Counted from the stretch's first letter, positions 26,585 through 34,971 are shown. The stretch is DNA of 55,511 nucleotides from JAYVYM01 sp046593925 (GCA_046593925.1 JBKJQN010000074.1:1-55511), one strand, 5' to 3'. The notes: generated from the sequence alone by a model not told the origin. Numbers and translations: made by a program.

Positions 26585-27973
26585 CTACCAGGCCGTCGGC
26601 TTGCCCCGAGCGTCGATCCAGGTGGCGAAGAACGGCGCGAGGTCCTGGCCGGCGACCCGCGACGCCAGGGCGACCAGGTCGGCGGTGGAGACGTTGCCGC
26701 CGGCGTTGGCCGACGCCCAGCGCCTGAGCAGCAGGTCGAAAGGCTTCGATCCGATCTTGGTACGCAGTGCCACCAGCGCCGCGCCTCCTCGGGCGTACAC
26801 CGCTGTCCCGAACAGCTGGGGCACCCCGGGGTCACCAGGTGCCACCTGCCAGAACGAGTCGCCGGCCGGCACCGCGAGCACCCGGTCGAGCTGCGCCTGC
26901 AGGGACGGACCGCCGCGGTGCTCGTCCCACAGCCACTCGGCGTACGTCGCGAAGCCCTCGTTGAGCCAGATGTCGCGCCACGTGCTGGGCGTGACGCTGT
27001 CGCCGAACCACTGGTGCGACAGCTCGTGGGCGACCGTGCTCTCGTCCGGCGCGCCGGAGTACAGCGGCCGGGTCTGCGTCTCGAGCGCGTATCCGACGCT
27101 GTCGTCGTCGACGATCGCCCCGTACGAGCTGAACGGGTACGGGCCAAAACGCGCTGCAAAGAAATCGATCATCTCGGGCTGTCGTGCCAGCGACTGGCGG
27201 GCCCGCTCGCGCGCCTGCGGGCCGACACCGGTGTCGACGGCGTTGATGATCGCGAGCCCGCTCGCGGTACGGGACCTGGTGAGCACGAAGTTGCCGATGC
27301 TCGCCGTCGACAGGTAGCTGGCCATCGGCTGGTCGGCCCGCCACGTCCAGGTCGTCCGCCCGGCCCGCGTCACCTCCGACACCAGGTCGCCGTTGGCCAC
27401 GGCGGTCTTGCCCACCGGCACGTCGACCCGGAAGGTGTACGTCGCCTTGTCCGTCGGGACGTCGTTGACCGGGTACCAGGTCGAGGCACCTTCCGGCTCG
27501 TTCGCGACCAACGCCCCGTCGGGGGTCGAGACCCAGCCGTACAGCGCCCCGCTGGCGTCGAGCGGTCGCCCGGTGGTGCCGGCGTAGGCGACCTCGACGC
27601 GGAACGCCTGGCCCCTGACGAGTGGCTGCGCGGGGAACACCCGCAGCTCCCCCGGCTTCTTCTCGAACGTCGCCGGCGCACCCTGGACACCCACCGAGAC
27701 GACCCGGAAGTCGCGCAGGTCAAGCGTGAAGCTCGTCAGGTCGGCCTTGGCCACGGCGCTCAGCACCGCGTCGCCCACAAAGGCCCTCGCCGCCGGCTCG
27801 TAGCGGATCGAGAGGTTGTAGTCCTCGACCTGGTAGCCACCGTTGCCGGCTTTCGGGAAGTACGGGTCGCCGCCGCCCGACACGCCGCCACCGCCGCCGG
27901 CGGCAGCGGAGCCGGCAAGCGCGACGACGGTGGCGGTGCTGACGGCGACGAGGCAGATCAGGCGGCGGGTCAC
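26585..27973 (-). CDS. Secreted M1-family metallopeptidase
   Basis: From GTG 27973 the product has 462 residues. The signal peptide VTRRLICLVAVSTATVVALA ends near GSAAA and is followed by a Gly-rich spacer. The N-terminal beta domain is about 47-230. The zinc site is intact: HELSHQW with His316, Glu317 and His320, and the third ligand Glu339 in WLNEGFATYAEW. A YALET motif at about 295-299 replaces the usual GAMEN exopeptidase motif. The C-terminal domain is shortened compared with full-length aminopeptidase N (about 850 residues), as in small secreted M1 enzymes. It is first in a pair with the MFS gene. A longer frame reaching 29365 is antisense or shifted relative to the neighbouring gene and is rejected. 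Confidence 0.9.
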   Translation of the reverse strand: MTRRLICLVAVSTATVVALAGSAAAGGGGGVSGGGDPYFPKAGNGGYQVEDYNLSIRYEPAARAFVGDAVLSAVAKADLTSFTLDLRDFRVVSVGVQGAPATFEKKPGELRVFPAQPLVRGQAFRVEVAYAGTTGRPLDASGALYGWVSTPDGALVANEPEGASTWYPVNDVPTDKATYTFRVDVPVGKTAVANGDLVSEVTRAGRTTWTWRADQPMASYLSTASIGNFVLTRSRTASGLAIINAVDTGVGPQARERARQSLARQPEMIDFFAARFGPYPFSSYGAIVDDDSVGYALETQTRPLYSGAPDESTVAHELSHQWFGDSVTPSTWRDIWLNEGFATYAEWLWDEHRGGPSLQAQLDRVLAVPAGDSFWQVAPGDPGVPQLFGTAVYARGGAALVALRTKIGSKPFDLLLRRWASANAGGNVSTADLVALASRVAGQDLAPFFATWIDARGKPTAW

Positions 27974-27990
27974 CCGGGGAATGTACGGGT

Positions 27991-29442
27991 TCAGCCGCGC
28001 CGCAGCAGCGCCCGCGGCAGCCCGGCGACCGCAGCCAGCCCGAGCACCGACCGCGGGCTGTACGCCACCCGCCACAGCCCGCCGTGCGCGGCGGCCGTGA
28101 CGAACAGGTCGTCCGGGTGCTGCGGGGCGGCTGCGGCCGCGCGAAGGTCGTGCACCAGCAGCGCGGCCATCAACACGCGGCTCGTGGTGGACGAGAAGAT
28201 CTCCACGCCGAACCGCCCGGCGCCCGCGTACGCCGCCGCGAGCAGCCGGTTCTTCGTCACCGAGTGGGTGGTCGTCGCCGGCGCGACGTTCGCCGACACG
28301 TCGTAGCCGTCGGCCTGCTCGACCAGTGCGCGCCAGCGCTGCACCCGCTTGGCGAGCGTGTAGTTGGGGCCCTGCTGCGGCACCAGCACATCGGCGATGC
28401 CGACCGTCGTACCGTCCTCGCGCTCGGCCTGGGTGCTGTACGCCGGCGCGTAGAGCCCTGCGGCCCGGGCCGGCGCCTGCAGCGAACCGAGCAGCCCGCG
28501 GCTGCCCCACCGTCGCCGCGACTCGGCGACCACCTCGGCCGGCACCGCGAAGGCGTCGGTCGGCGTCGCGAGCTCGGCGTAGGTGGTGCCCGGCCGCTCG
28601 CGAAGCAGCAGATCCACGATGGTGTCGCTGGCGTGCACCAGCTGGACGTGCCGGGCGCCGTCGGCGTACGCGTAGCTGCCGATCGTCATCGGCATCCCTG
28701 GCGCGGCCGCGCGCACGAACGCCGCGACCTCGGGTGTCCTGGTCAGCAGGTCGAGGCCCGGCTCGCCGTCCGGGACGGTGAGGCTGCCGGCGCCGGACCG
28801 CGCCATGCGCATGATCCGCTCCCAGACCTGCGGACCCGGTACGTCGACAGCCACGACATGCGCGCCCCAGCGCGACAGCGCCCCGAGCGGCCCCATCTCG
28901 GCGCCGGCGCCGAGCAGCGCGAAGGCCCGGTCCGACAGGTCCAGCCAGTCCGGCTCGTCGAGCACCCGGTGCAGTGCGGCGCCGCACGACGGCTCGAAGG
29001 CGCCGCGCGCCACCCACGCGTCGACCTGCCGGCGCAACGCGTCGCCACGCAGCTGGTCGCCCCGGTAGGGCAGCACCAGCTCGCGCTGTCGCTCGCCCTC
29101 GCCGCGGATGGTCTGCGAAGCGGGGGCCGAGCCACCGGCAGCGACCGCCTCGGCCACCGAGGAGCGCTCGCCGTCCCGCTCGAAGCGCAGCCGCCGGCCC
29201 AGCGAGGCGAGCCCGGCTCGAGCGACCTCGACCGCACCCCGGTCGGTGCGGGTGGCAGCCGCGGTGTGCGCGACGACGGCCTCGATGTAGTCCCTGCGCC
29301 AGTCGCGGGCCGCCTCGATGCGATCGGCGAGCGCGGCATCGACGCCGCGGACGGCGTCGGCCCACACCCCCTGTCCGGTGCCGGCGGTGCTGCGCCGACC
29401 GTCCGCGCCCTGCGGGAACAACACACCCTGCTCTGTCGTCAT
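27991..29442 (-). CDS. Uncharacterised 483-residue protein with a Rossmann-like GAGAEMG motif
   Basis: The product has 483 residues from ATG, with AGGAGG 5 nt upstream. I do not recognise a named family. Residues about 175-200 read RAFALLGAGAEMGPLGALSR, then WGAHVVAVDVPG, a dinucleotide- or SAM-binding-like beta-alpha-beta with a terminal Asp on strand 2. Further blocks look conserved and folded: SLTVPDGEPGLDLLTRTPEV, VHASDTIVDLLLRERPG, YAPAYSTQAEREDG, LVPQQGPNYTLAKRVQRWRA and VEIFSSTTSRVLMAALLVHD. No signal peptide or clear membrane helix. It sits 17 bp before the M1 peptidase start on the same strand, making a three-gene set with the peptidase and MFS genes. The role is unknown. Confidence 0.65.
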   Translation of the reverse strand: MTTEQGVLFPQGADGRRSTAGTGQGVWADAVRGVDAALADRIEAARDWRRDYIEAVVAHTAAATRTDRGAVEVARAGLASLGRRLRFERDGERSSVAEAVAAGGSAPASQTIRGEGERQRELVLPYRGDQLRGDALRRQVDAWVARGAFEPSCGAALHRVLDEPDWLDLSDRAFALLGAGAEMGPLGALSRWGAHVVAVDVPGPQVWERIMRMARSGAGSLTVPDGEPGLDLLTRTPEVAAFVRAAAPGMPMTIGSYAYADGARHVQLVHASDTIVDLLLRERPGTTYAELATPTDAFAVPAEVVAESRRRWGSRGLLGSLQAPARAAGLYAPAYSTQAEREDGTTVGIADVLVPQQGPNYTLAKRVQRWRALVEQADGYDVSANVAPATTTHSVTKNRLLAAAYAGAGRFGVEIFSSTTSRVLMAALLVHDLRAAAAAPQHPDDLFVTAAAHGGLWRVAYSPRSVLGLAAVAGLPRALLRRG

Positions 29443-29470
29443 GGCGTCCTCCTGCTCGTCTGGCGACGCA

Positions 29471-30361
29471 TTAGTCCCCCGTGCGGCCGTCGGCGAGCTC
29501 GCACAGCACGTCGAGGTGGCCCAGGTGGCGTGCGGTCTCCTCGATCAGGTGCAGCAGGACGAAGCGCAGCGAGAAGACCCGGCCCCGCCGGTTGGTCGCG
29601 GCGTCGTCGAGGGCGTGCGCGGCTGTCACGGCGCGGGAGCGCTCGAAGGCCGCCCGGTAGAGCCCGACGCTGTCGGCGAGCGGCTCGGCGCCCGCCGAAT
29701 GGAACTCCCAGTCGGGGTCGTCATCGAACGGCGCACTCGCCCACGGCTCGGGCTCAGGCTGCTGAGCCAGGCCGTGGGTGAACCAGCTGTCCTCCACCAG
29801 CGCGAGGTGCTTGACCAGGCCCGCGACGGTCGTCCCGGACCGCAGCGGCGTGGTCACCGCGTCGGCCTGTCCGAGGCCGTCCACCTTGGCCAGCACCCCG
29901 GCGCGGTACCAGTCGAGCATCCCGGTGAGCATCTCGAGCTCACCGGCTGTGTGGATCGCCGGCATCGCCCGCTCCCCTGAGTCGACCGGCTCCTCGCCGC
30001 GCTCGGCGACGCTGCGCAGGACGCACAGCTCGTTGCCCTCCGGGTCGGCGAGCACCACCCAGCCCGCACCGCCCGGTTGCGTCCGGTCGACCACCAGCGT
30101 GGCACCGATGCCGAGCAGGCGCTGCACTTCCTGCTCGCGCGGGATGTCCGGCTGCAGGTCCAGGTGCAGCCGGTTCTTGACCGCCTTCTCGTCGGGCACC
30201 TGCAGGAACAGCAGCGGTGTTCCACGGTGCGAGACGCCGGCTGCCGGGTCGCCGGGCAGGTCGTCATCATCGAGCCGGCCGCCGAGTACCTGCGCCCAGA
30301 AGCCGGCCAGGCTGTAGGGGTCGAGGCAATCGATCGTGACGTGGCGTACGGCGGAAGTCAT
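29471..30361 (-). CDS. VOC (glyoxalase-like) - DinB/DUF664 fusion protein
   Basis: The product has 296 residues from ATG 30361. Residues 1-120 are a glyoxalase-like VOC domain: VRHVTIDCLDPYSLAGFWAQ, RLHLDLQPDIPREQEVQRL and VVLADPEGNELCVL. Residues about 135-290 form a DinB-type four-helix bundle of the DUF664 kind: LEMLTGMLDWYRAGVLAKVD, AGLVKHLALVEDSWF, and the C-terminal RFVLLHLIEETARHLGHLDV with spaced histidines as likely metal ligands. DinB proteins are often thiol-dependent transferases (mycothiol in actinobacteria), and VOC proteins act on thiol adducts or confer resistance. A detoxification role is therefore plausible but not shown. It lies 31 bp after the MoaD-like gene on the same strand. 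Confidence 0.85.
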   Translation of the reverse strand: MTSAVRHVTIDCLDPYSLAGFWAQVLGGRLDDDDLPGDPAAGVSHRGTPLLFLQVPDEKAVKNRLHLDLQPDIPREQEVQRLLGIGATLVVDRTQPGGAGWVVLADPEGNELCVLRSVAERGEEPVDSGERAMPAIHTAGELEMLTGMLDWYRAGVLAKVDGLGQADAVTTPLRSGTTVAGLVKHLALVEDSWFTHGLAQQPEPEPWASAPFDDDPDWEFHSAGAEPLADSVGLYRAAFERSRAVTAAHALDDAATNRRGRVFSLRFVLLHLIEETARHLGHLDVLCELADGRTGD

Positions 30362-30392
30362 CTGCCGACCGTGCCATGGGCGGCCACCGCCG

Positions 30393-30689
30393 TCAGCCGC
30401 CGGCCATCGCCCCGACGACCAGGAACGGCTCCTCGCCGCTGGCGACCTGCGCCGGCAGCGGCTCGTCGGGGGCCTCGTGCGACAGGTCCTCGCGGCAGGC
30501 GAAGAAGCGGATGAACGCCCGTCGTCGGCCGGTCGCCGGGTCTCGCAGCGTGCCGCGCAGCACCGGGTACGCGGTCTCGAGCGCGTCGAGAACCGCCCGC
30601 TGGGTCGCGGCCGCCTGCACGTGTACCTCCCCCGGCACGTGTGCGAGAGCCCGCAGGTGCGCCGGCAGCACGACCCGGATCGCCGTCAC
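30393..30689 (-). CDS. MoaD/ThiS-like ubiquitin-fold protein
   Basis: The product has 98 residues from GTG 30689, which overlaps the stop of the propeller gene by 4 bp (GTGA). The sequence VTAIRVVLPAHLRALAHVPG, then VQAAATQRAVLDALETAYPV and RAFIRFFACREDL, fits the beta-grasp MoaD/ThiS fold. The C-terminus LVVGAMAGG ends in the diglycine that these proteins need for adenylation and thiocarboxylate formation. MoaD/ThiS proteins carry sulfur in molybdopterin or thiamine synthesis, but no moa, mog, thi or E1-like gene is nearby. The translational coupling to the propeller gene suggests a dedicated partner. The pairing is seen in the sequence; its purpose is unknown. Confidence 0.8.
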   Translation of the reverse strand: MTAIRVVLPAHLRALAHVPGEVHVQAAATQRAVLDALETAYPVLRGTLRDPATGRRRAFIRFFACREDLSHEAPDEPLPAQVASGEEPFLVVGAMAGG

Positions 30690-31801
30690 AGCAGCGTCTG
30701 GACCTCGACCGACAGCACCGGCGGCAGGTCGCGCACGACCGCCGTCCAGCTGTCGCCGCCGTCCGGCGAGGCGTACACCTGGCCGCCGGTGGTCCCGATA
30801 TAGACGCCGCACGCGTCCAGGGTGTCCACCGCCATGGCGTCCCGCAGCACATTGACATAGCAGTGCTCCTGCGGCAGGCCGTTGGTCAGCGGCTCCCACT
30901 CGCCGCCGCCGGTCCGGCTGCGGTAGACGCGGAGCTTGCCGTCCGGCGGGTAGTGGTGCGAGTCGCTGGTGATCGGTACGACGTACACGGTGTCGGGCTC
31001 GTGGGCGTGCACGTCGATCGGGAAGCCGAAGTCGCTCGGCAGGTCGCCGCTGATCTCGTGCCAGGAGCCGCCGGCGTCGTCGCTGCGCATGACGTCCCAG
31101 TGCTTCTGCATGAACAGCACGTCGGGCCGGTCCGGGTGCATCGCGAGGTTGTGGACGCAGTGCCCGACCTCGACGTCCGGGTCGGGCAGCCCCTCGGACT
31201 GCAGACCCTTGTTGATCGGCAGCCAGCTGGCGCCGCCGTCGTCGCTGCGGAACGCCCCGGCCGCCGAGATCGCCGTGAACAGCCGCTGCTCGTCGGTCGG
31301 GTTCAGCAGGATCGTGTGCAGACACAGCCCGCCGGCGCCCGGCTGCCAGCCCGGTCCGGACGGGTGCTCCCGCAGCGCCGCGAGCTCGGTCCAGGAGCCG
31401 CCGCCGTCGGTGCTCTTGAACAGCCCCGCGTCCTGCACACCCGCCCACACCGTGTCGGGGTCGGTCAGCGACGGCTCCAGGTGCCAGATCCGCTGGAACT
31501 CCCAGGGCCGCGGCGTCCCGTCGTACCAGAGATGGGTGCCCGGGATGCCCGTGTAATGCAGGTCGTTGCCGACGGGGCTGAAGGTGCGGCCGCCGTCGTC
31601 GGAGCGTTGGACGACCTGGCCGAACCAGCCCGACGATGGCGCCGCGTAGACCCGGTCGGGGTCGGCCGGTGAGCCGTTCACGTGGTAGGTCTCCCAGCCC
31701 GCGAAGTGCGGCCCAGCGACCTCCCACTGCTCGCGCCGCTCATCGCTGGACAGCACGAAGGCCCCCTTGCGCGTCCCCACCAGCACCCGTACGCCTGCCA
31801 T
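30686..31801 (-). CDS. BNR/Asp-box beta-propeller protein (sialidase-like fold)
   Basis: The product has 371 residues from ATG 31801. The start VRVLVGTRKGAFVLSSDER is followed by six Asp-box blades: RSDDGGRTFSP, KSTDGGGSWTE, RSDDGGASWLP, RSDDAGGSWHE, RSRTGGGEWEP and ASPDGGDSWTA, the pattern of BNR/sialidase-like and Vps10-like propellers. HTILLNPTDEQRLFTAISAA and HNLAMHPDRPDVLFMQKHWD contribute conserved histidines. It has no signal peptide, so it appears cytoplasmic, unlike true sialidases. I do not see a sialidase arginine triad and would not call it an enzyme from this sequence. It overlaps the MoaD-like gene, which is translated after it. Confidence 0.85.
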   Translation of the reverse strand: MAGVRVLVGTRKGAFVLSSDERREQWEVAGPHFAGWETYHVNGSPADPDRVYAAPSSGWFGQVVQRSDDGGRTFSPVGNDLHYTGIPGTHLWYDGTPRPWEFQRIWHLEPSLTDPDTVWAGVQDAGLFKSTDGGGSWTELAALREHPSGPGWQPGAGGLCLHTILLNPTDEQRLFTAISAAGAFRSDDGGASWLPINKGLQSEGLPDPDVEVGHCVHNLAMHPDRPDVLFMQKHWDVMRSDDAGGSWHEISGDLPSDFGFPIDVHAHEPDTVYVVPITSDSHHYPPDGKLRVYRSRTGGGEWEPLTNGLPQEHCYVNVLRDAMAVDTLDACGVYIGTTGGQVYASPDGGDSWTAVVRDLPPVLSVEVQTLL

Positions 31802-31864
31802 GGCGTCACCTCCTCACCCGCTCTGACGCTGCGGGTGCTCGTAAGTCATCGCTCGGCACCGTAC

Positions 31865-33202
31865 TCACGGCTGATGCGGGCCGTACACGTCGGGAATTCC
31901 GTCGCGGTCGCTGTCGGCGGCCTCCGCGAGGTACATCTGCCGGTAGGTGCGGTTGCGGGCCCGCAGCACCGCGGACGCGAGGACTGCGGAGGCCACGCTG
32001 CCGGTGAGCACCGCGATCTTCACGTGCTCGTCACGCGGCGAGTCGGCCCCGAAGGCCAGCTCGCCGATCAGCAGCGACACGGTGAACCCGATCCCGGCCA
32101 GCAACGACAGACCCAGCACGTCCACCGGGGTCAGGTTCTCGTCGAGGTCGGCTCGGGTGAACCGGGCCACCAGGTAAGTCGCGCTCGAGACCCCCACCGC
32201 CTTTCCCAGCACCAGCCCGACGACGATGCCGATCGCGATCGGATCGCTCAGAGCGGCGCCCAGGCCGGACAGCCCCCCTACGGCGACACCGGCTGAGAAG
32301 AACGCGAACACGGGCACCGCGACACCCGCCGAGATCGGCCGGAAGCGGTGCTCGAAGTGCTCGGCGAGGCCCGGTCCGGCCTCCGGGCCGCCGGCCCGCT
32401 CGCTGCGGACGACCGGGACAGCGAAGCCCAGCAGCACCCCGGCGACGGTGGCGTGCACCCCGGAGGCGTGTACGAGCGCCCAGGCGGTGGCGGCCAGCGG
32501 CAGCAGCAGCCACCAGGACCGCACCCGGCGTTGCACCAGAACGGTGAAGGCCGCGAGCGGCAGCACCGCCAGCAGCAACGGCGTGACGGCCACCGTGGTG
32601 GTGAAGAACAGCGCGATGATCGTGATCGCGAACAGGTCGTCGACGACGGCCAGCGTGAGCAGGAACGTGCGCAGGGCGGCCGGCAGGTGACTGCTCACCA
32701 CCGCCAGGACGGCGAGGGCGAAGGCGATGTCGGTGGCGGTCGGGATCGCCCAGCCGCGCAGCGCGCCGCCGCCGGCCCCGCGGTTGACCAGCACGTACAG
32801 CAGCGCCGGCACGGCCATCCCGCCGATCGCCGCCGCCACCGGTAGCGCCGCCCGGCGCGGGTCGCGCAGGTCCCCGGCGACGAACTCGCGCTTCAGCTCG
32901 AGCCCGGCGACGAAGAAGAAGATCGCCAGCAGGCCGTCGGCGGCCCACGTGCCGAGCGTGAGGTGCAGGTGCAGCGCAGCCGGCCCGACCTCGAGCCCGC
33001 GCAGGGAAACGTAGGCGGCCGTCCATGGCGAGTTGGCCCACACCAACGCCAGCAATGTCGCCAGCAGCAGTAACGCGCCGCCGACAGTCTCCTTGCGCAG
33101 GACCTCCGAGACCCGTCGAGTCTCCGGCCATGTCCCGCGACTGAACAGGCCCGGGCCGGACCTTGGGCTGCGGGTACTCGGCCGCTCGGGGGTTTCGTCC
33201 AC
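31865..33202 (-). CDS. nhaA: Na+/H+ antiporter NhaA
   Basis: From GTG 33202 the product has 445 residues, 2 bp after the stop of the Uma2 fragment. NhaA hallmarks: LLLLATLLALVWANSPW, FFFVAGLELKREFVAGDL, RGWAIPTATDIAFALAVLAV with the transport-site TATDIAFA, LTLAVVDDLFAITIIALFFT carrying the two essential Asp residues, VHASGVHATVAGVLLGF, and LLAGIGFTVSLLIGELAF. Twelve transmembrane helices are expected; it exports Na+ in exchange for protons. The C-terminal tail ends DSDRDGIPDVYG, a DxDxDGxxD calcium-loop-like sequence, beyond the core transporter. Longer starts would overlap the Uma2 gene in a different frame. Confidence 0.93.
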   Translation of the reverse strand: MDETPERPSTRSPRSGPGLFSRGTWPETRRVSEVLRKETVGGALLLLATLLALVWANSPWTAAYVSLRGLEVGPAALHLHLTLGTWAADGLLAIFFFVAGLELKREFVAGDLRDPRRAALPVAAAIGGMAVPALLYVLVNRGAGGGALRGWAIPTATDIAFALAVLAVVSSHLPAALRTFLLTLAVVDDLFAITIIALFFTTTVAVTPLLLAVLPLAAFTVLVQRRVRSWWLLLPLAATAWALVHASGVHATVAGVLLGFAVPVVRSERAGGPEAGPGLAEHFEHRFRPISAGVAVPVFAFFSAGVAVGGLSGLGAALSDPIAIGIVVGLVLGKAVGVSSATYLVARFTRADLDENLTPVDVLGLSLLAGIGFTVSLLIGELAFGADSPRDEHVKIAVLTGSVASAVLASAVLRARNRTYRQMYLAEAADSDRDGIPDVYGPHQP

Positions 33203-33204
33203 CG

Positions 33205-33603
33205 CTATCCGCTCAGCCGCGCGACGTCGATCTCGGTCGTGCCCCACCGGACCGGGAGCCGAGCTGGGCCGTGGGCCTCGCCGGCAGGCACGTGCACCGC
33301 GGCGTCCAGCCGGAACGCCAGCACCACGGTGTCCGGGTCGGTCTCCACCCGCCACAGCAAGGCGATGCCGGTCGCTGCGCACTCGCCCGGCTTGGCGAAC
33401 CGGTCGGTCTTGCGGCTGGACGGGCTGACGACCTCGACCACCAGACTGGCGTGCCCGGCGCCGTACGGGTAGCGGCCGGCGCCCGCCGGCGGCGCTCCCG
33501 GGATGCGGACCACTGACACGTCGGGCACCCGGCCGTCCTCCGGGAGGTCGACGAGGTCGGCGAACGCCCACGGCCGCGTCCGGTCCGACAACACTACGTT
33601 CAC
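33205..33603 (-). pseudogene. Uma2-family nuclease-like protein with internal deletion
   Basis: An uninterrupted frame from GTG 33603 encodes 132 residues. It opens with the Uma2 N-terminus (AFADLVDLPEDGR) and jumps directly to the middle of the domain (VPDVSVVRIPG). It then continues with the catalytic block LVVEVVSPSSRKTDRFAKPG and ALLWRVETDPDTVVLAF. Normal Uma2 proteins are about 190 residues, and roughly 55-65 residues between DGR and VPD are missing without loss of frame. The PD-(D/E)xK-like Asp, Glu and Lys are still present. Uma2 proteins are putative endonucleases of unclear function. A deleted relict is most likely; a short active form cannot be excluded. Confidence 0.65.
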
Positions 33604-33717
33604 GGCTCCACCTCCTGTCCCTGCATGGTGGCACCGTGCGGCACGACGGTGGTCGCCGCCAGGTTGCCTCCACAGGGCGGGCGGCTGTGCACAGGCCACC
33701 CGTTCTACGTTGACGGC
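33604..33717. promoter_or_regulatory. Divergent intergenic region, Uma2 fragment / SDR
   Basis: This 114-bp gap between divergent starts must include the SDR promoter and possibly that of the Uma2-nhaA pair. No specific boxes or palindromes were recognised. Confidence 0.3.
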
Positions 33718-34500
33718 ATGGACCTTGCCCTTGCCGGACGTCGGGCCCTGGTCACCGGCGGGACGCGCGGGATCGGCCGGGCGGTCGTCGCACGGCTCGT
33801 CGAGGAGGGCTGCGCCGTCTCGTTCTGCGCGCGGACAACCGACGCGGTGCAGCAGGCCGTGACTGACCTGCGGGAGCGCGGCGCGACCGTGCACGGTGCG
33901 GCCGTCGACGTCACCGACGAGGCGGCGATGACACTCTTCGTGGAGCAATCAGCCGCCGAGCTCGGCGGCCTGGACCTGCTGGTCGCGAACGCCGGCGGGG
34001 CGAGCGGCGGCCCCGGCATCGCCGACGCCACCGCACAGGACTGGCGCTCGACGATGGACCTGAACGTCGTGCACGCGGCCGTCGCGGTGCACGCCGCCCT
34101 GCCGCACCTGGTCGCCTCCGATGCCGCGAGCGTCGTCATCATCTCCAGCATCAGCGGGTCCCGGCCGCAGCCACGCCCGCAATACGCCGCCGCCAAGGCG
34201 GCCGAGATCTCGCTTGCCGCGTCACTGGCCCGCGAGCTCGGTTCGCGCGGCATCCGCGTCAACTCGCTGTCGCCCGGGTCCGTGCTGTTCGACGGTGGCA
34301 GCTGGGCGCGCCGGCGCGACGACGACCCGGAAGCGTTCGCCAGCTTCGTCGCACGGGAGTTCCCGCGGGGCCGGCTCGGGACGCCGCAGGAGATCGCCGA
34401 CGTCGTCGCCTTTCTGCTGAGCCCTCGCGCGGCCTGGGTCAGCGGCACCGACGTGGTCGTCGACGGCGCGCAGAACGCTCCTGGCATGGGTGGCTACTGA
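33718..34500 (+). CDS. Short-chain dehydrogenase/reductase
   Basis: The product has 260 residues from ATG 33718 (MDLALAGRRALVTGGTRGIG). The cofactor motif TGGTRGIG is followed by ANAGG, the catalytic serine in VVIISSISGSRP, and YAAAK (Tyr and Lys of the active site). The C-terminal GRLGTPQEIADVVAFLLSPR with WVSGTDVVVDGA is typical of FabG-like classical SDRs. The Arg after the first beta-strand loop (CARTT) suggests NADP(H). The substrate is unknown. It is followed 24 bp later by the DDN-type gene on the same strand, probably as one transcript. Confidence 0.9.
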   Translation: MDLALAGRRALVTGGTRGIGRAVVARLVEEGCAVSFCARTTDAVQQAVTDLRERGATVHGAAVDVTDEAAMTLFVEQSAAELGGLDLLVANAGGASGGPGIADATAQDWRSTMDLNVVHAAVAVHAALPHLVASDAASVVIISSISGSRPQPRPQYAAAKAAEISLAASLARELGSRGIRVNSLSPGSVLFDGGSWARRRDDDPEAFASFVAREFPRGRLGTPQEIADVVAFLLSPRAAWVSGTDVVVDGAQNAPGMGGY

Positions 34501-34524
34501 CGCTGCCGGTGCTTGACTGGGGCC

Positions 34525-34971
34525 ATGCCTCTCGATGGCGAGTACGTCCCTAGCTCTCGGCAGTGGGTGCGCGACCAGGTCGCGCTGTACGAGTCCTCCG
34601 GCGGCACCGAGGGCACCACGCTGCGTGACAGCGGTCTGCCGGTGGTCATCGTGACCAACCGCGGTGCGACCAGCGGCAAGGTGCGAAAGACACCGCTGAT
34701 GCGGGTCGAGCACGAGGGCAGGTACGCCGCCGTGGCCTCCCAGGGCGGCGCCCCCACGCACCCGACCTGGTACGCCAACCTGCGGGCCGACCCGCACGTC
34801 CAGGTGCAGGACGGCCCCGCGAAGTGGGACATGCGGGCCCGCGAGGTGCAGGGCGACGAGCGCCGACAATGGTGGGACCGCGCCGTCGCGGCGTTCCCGA
34901 CGTACGCCGATTACCAGCGCAAGACCGATCGGGAGATCCCGGTCTTCGTGCTCGAGCAGCTCGATCCCTAG
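34525..34971 (+). CDS. Nitroreductase-family deazaflavin (F420)-dependent oxidoreductase (DDN-like)
   Basis: The product has 148 residues from ATG. The family signature is complete: VVIVTNRGATSGKVRKTPLM, then RVEHEGRYAAVASQGGAPTH and PTWYANLRADPHVQVQDG, ending with YADYQRKTDREIPVFVLEQL. Members bind F420H2 in a split beta-barrel; Mycobacterium DDN reduces nitroimidazoles and menaquinone-type substrates. The physiological substrate here is unknown. The protein implies that the host makes F420. It is downstream of the SDR gene with 24-bp spacing. Confidence 0.9.
   Translation: MPLDGEYVPSSRQWVRDQVALYESSGGTEGTTLRDSGLPVVIVTNRGATSGKVRKTPLMRVEHEGRYAAVASQGGAPTHPTWYANLRADPHVQVQDGPAKWDMRAREVQGDERRQWWDRAVAAFPTYADYQRKTDREIPVFVLEQLDP

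Noticed and set aside
27974..29365. 926-codon minus-strand frame extending the M1 peptidase upstream
   Set aside because: The extension is a shifted frame through the 483-residue gene; the signal peptide after GTG 27973 fixes the true start.
30686..31801. True sialidase
   Set aside because: Asp boxes indicate the propeller fold only; there is no signal peptide and no recognisable catalytic arginine triad.
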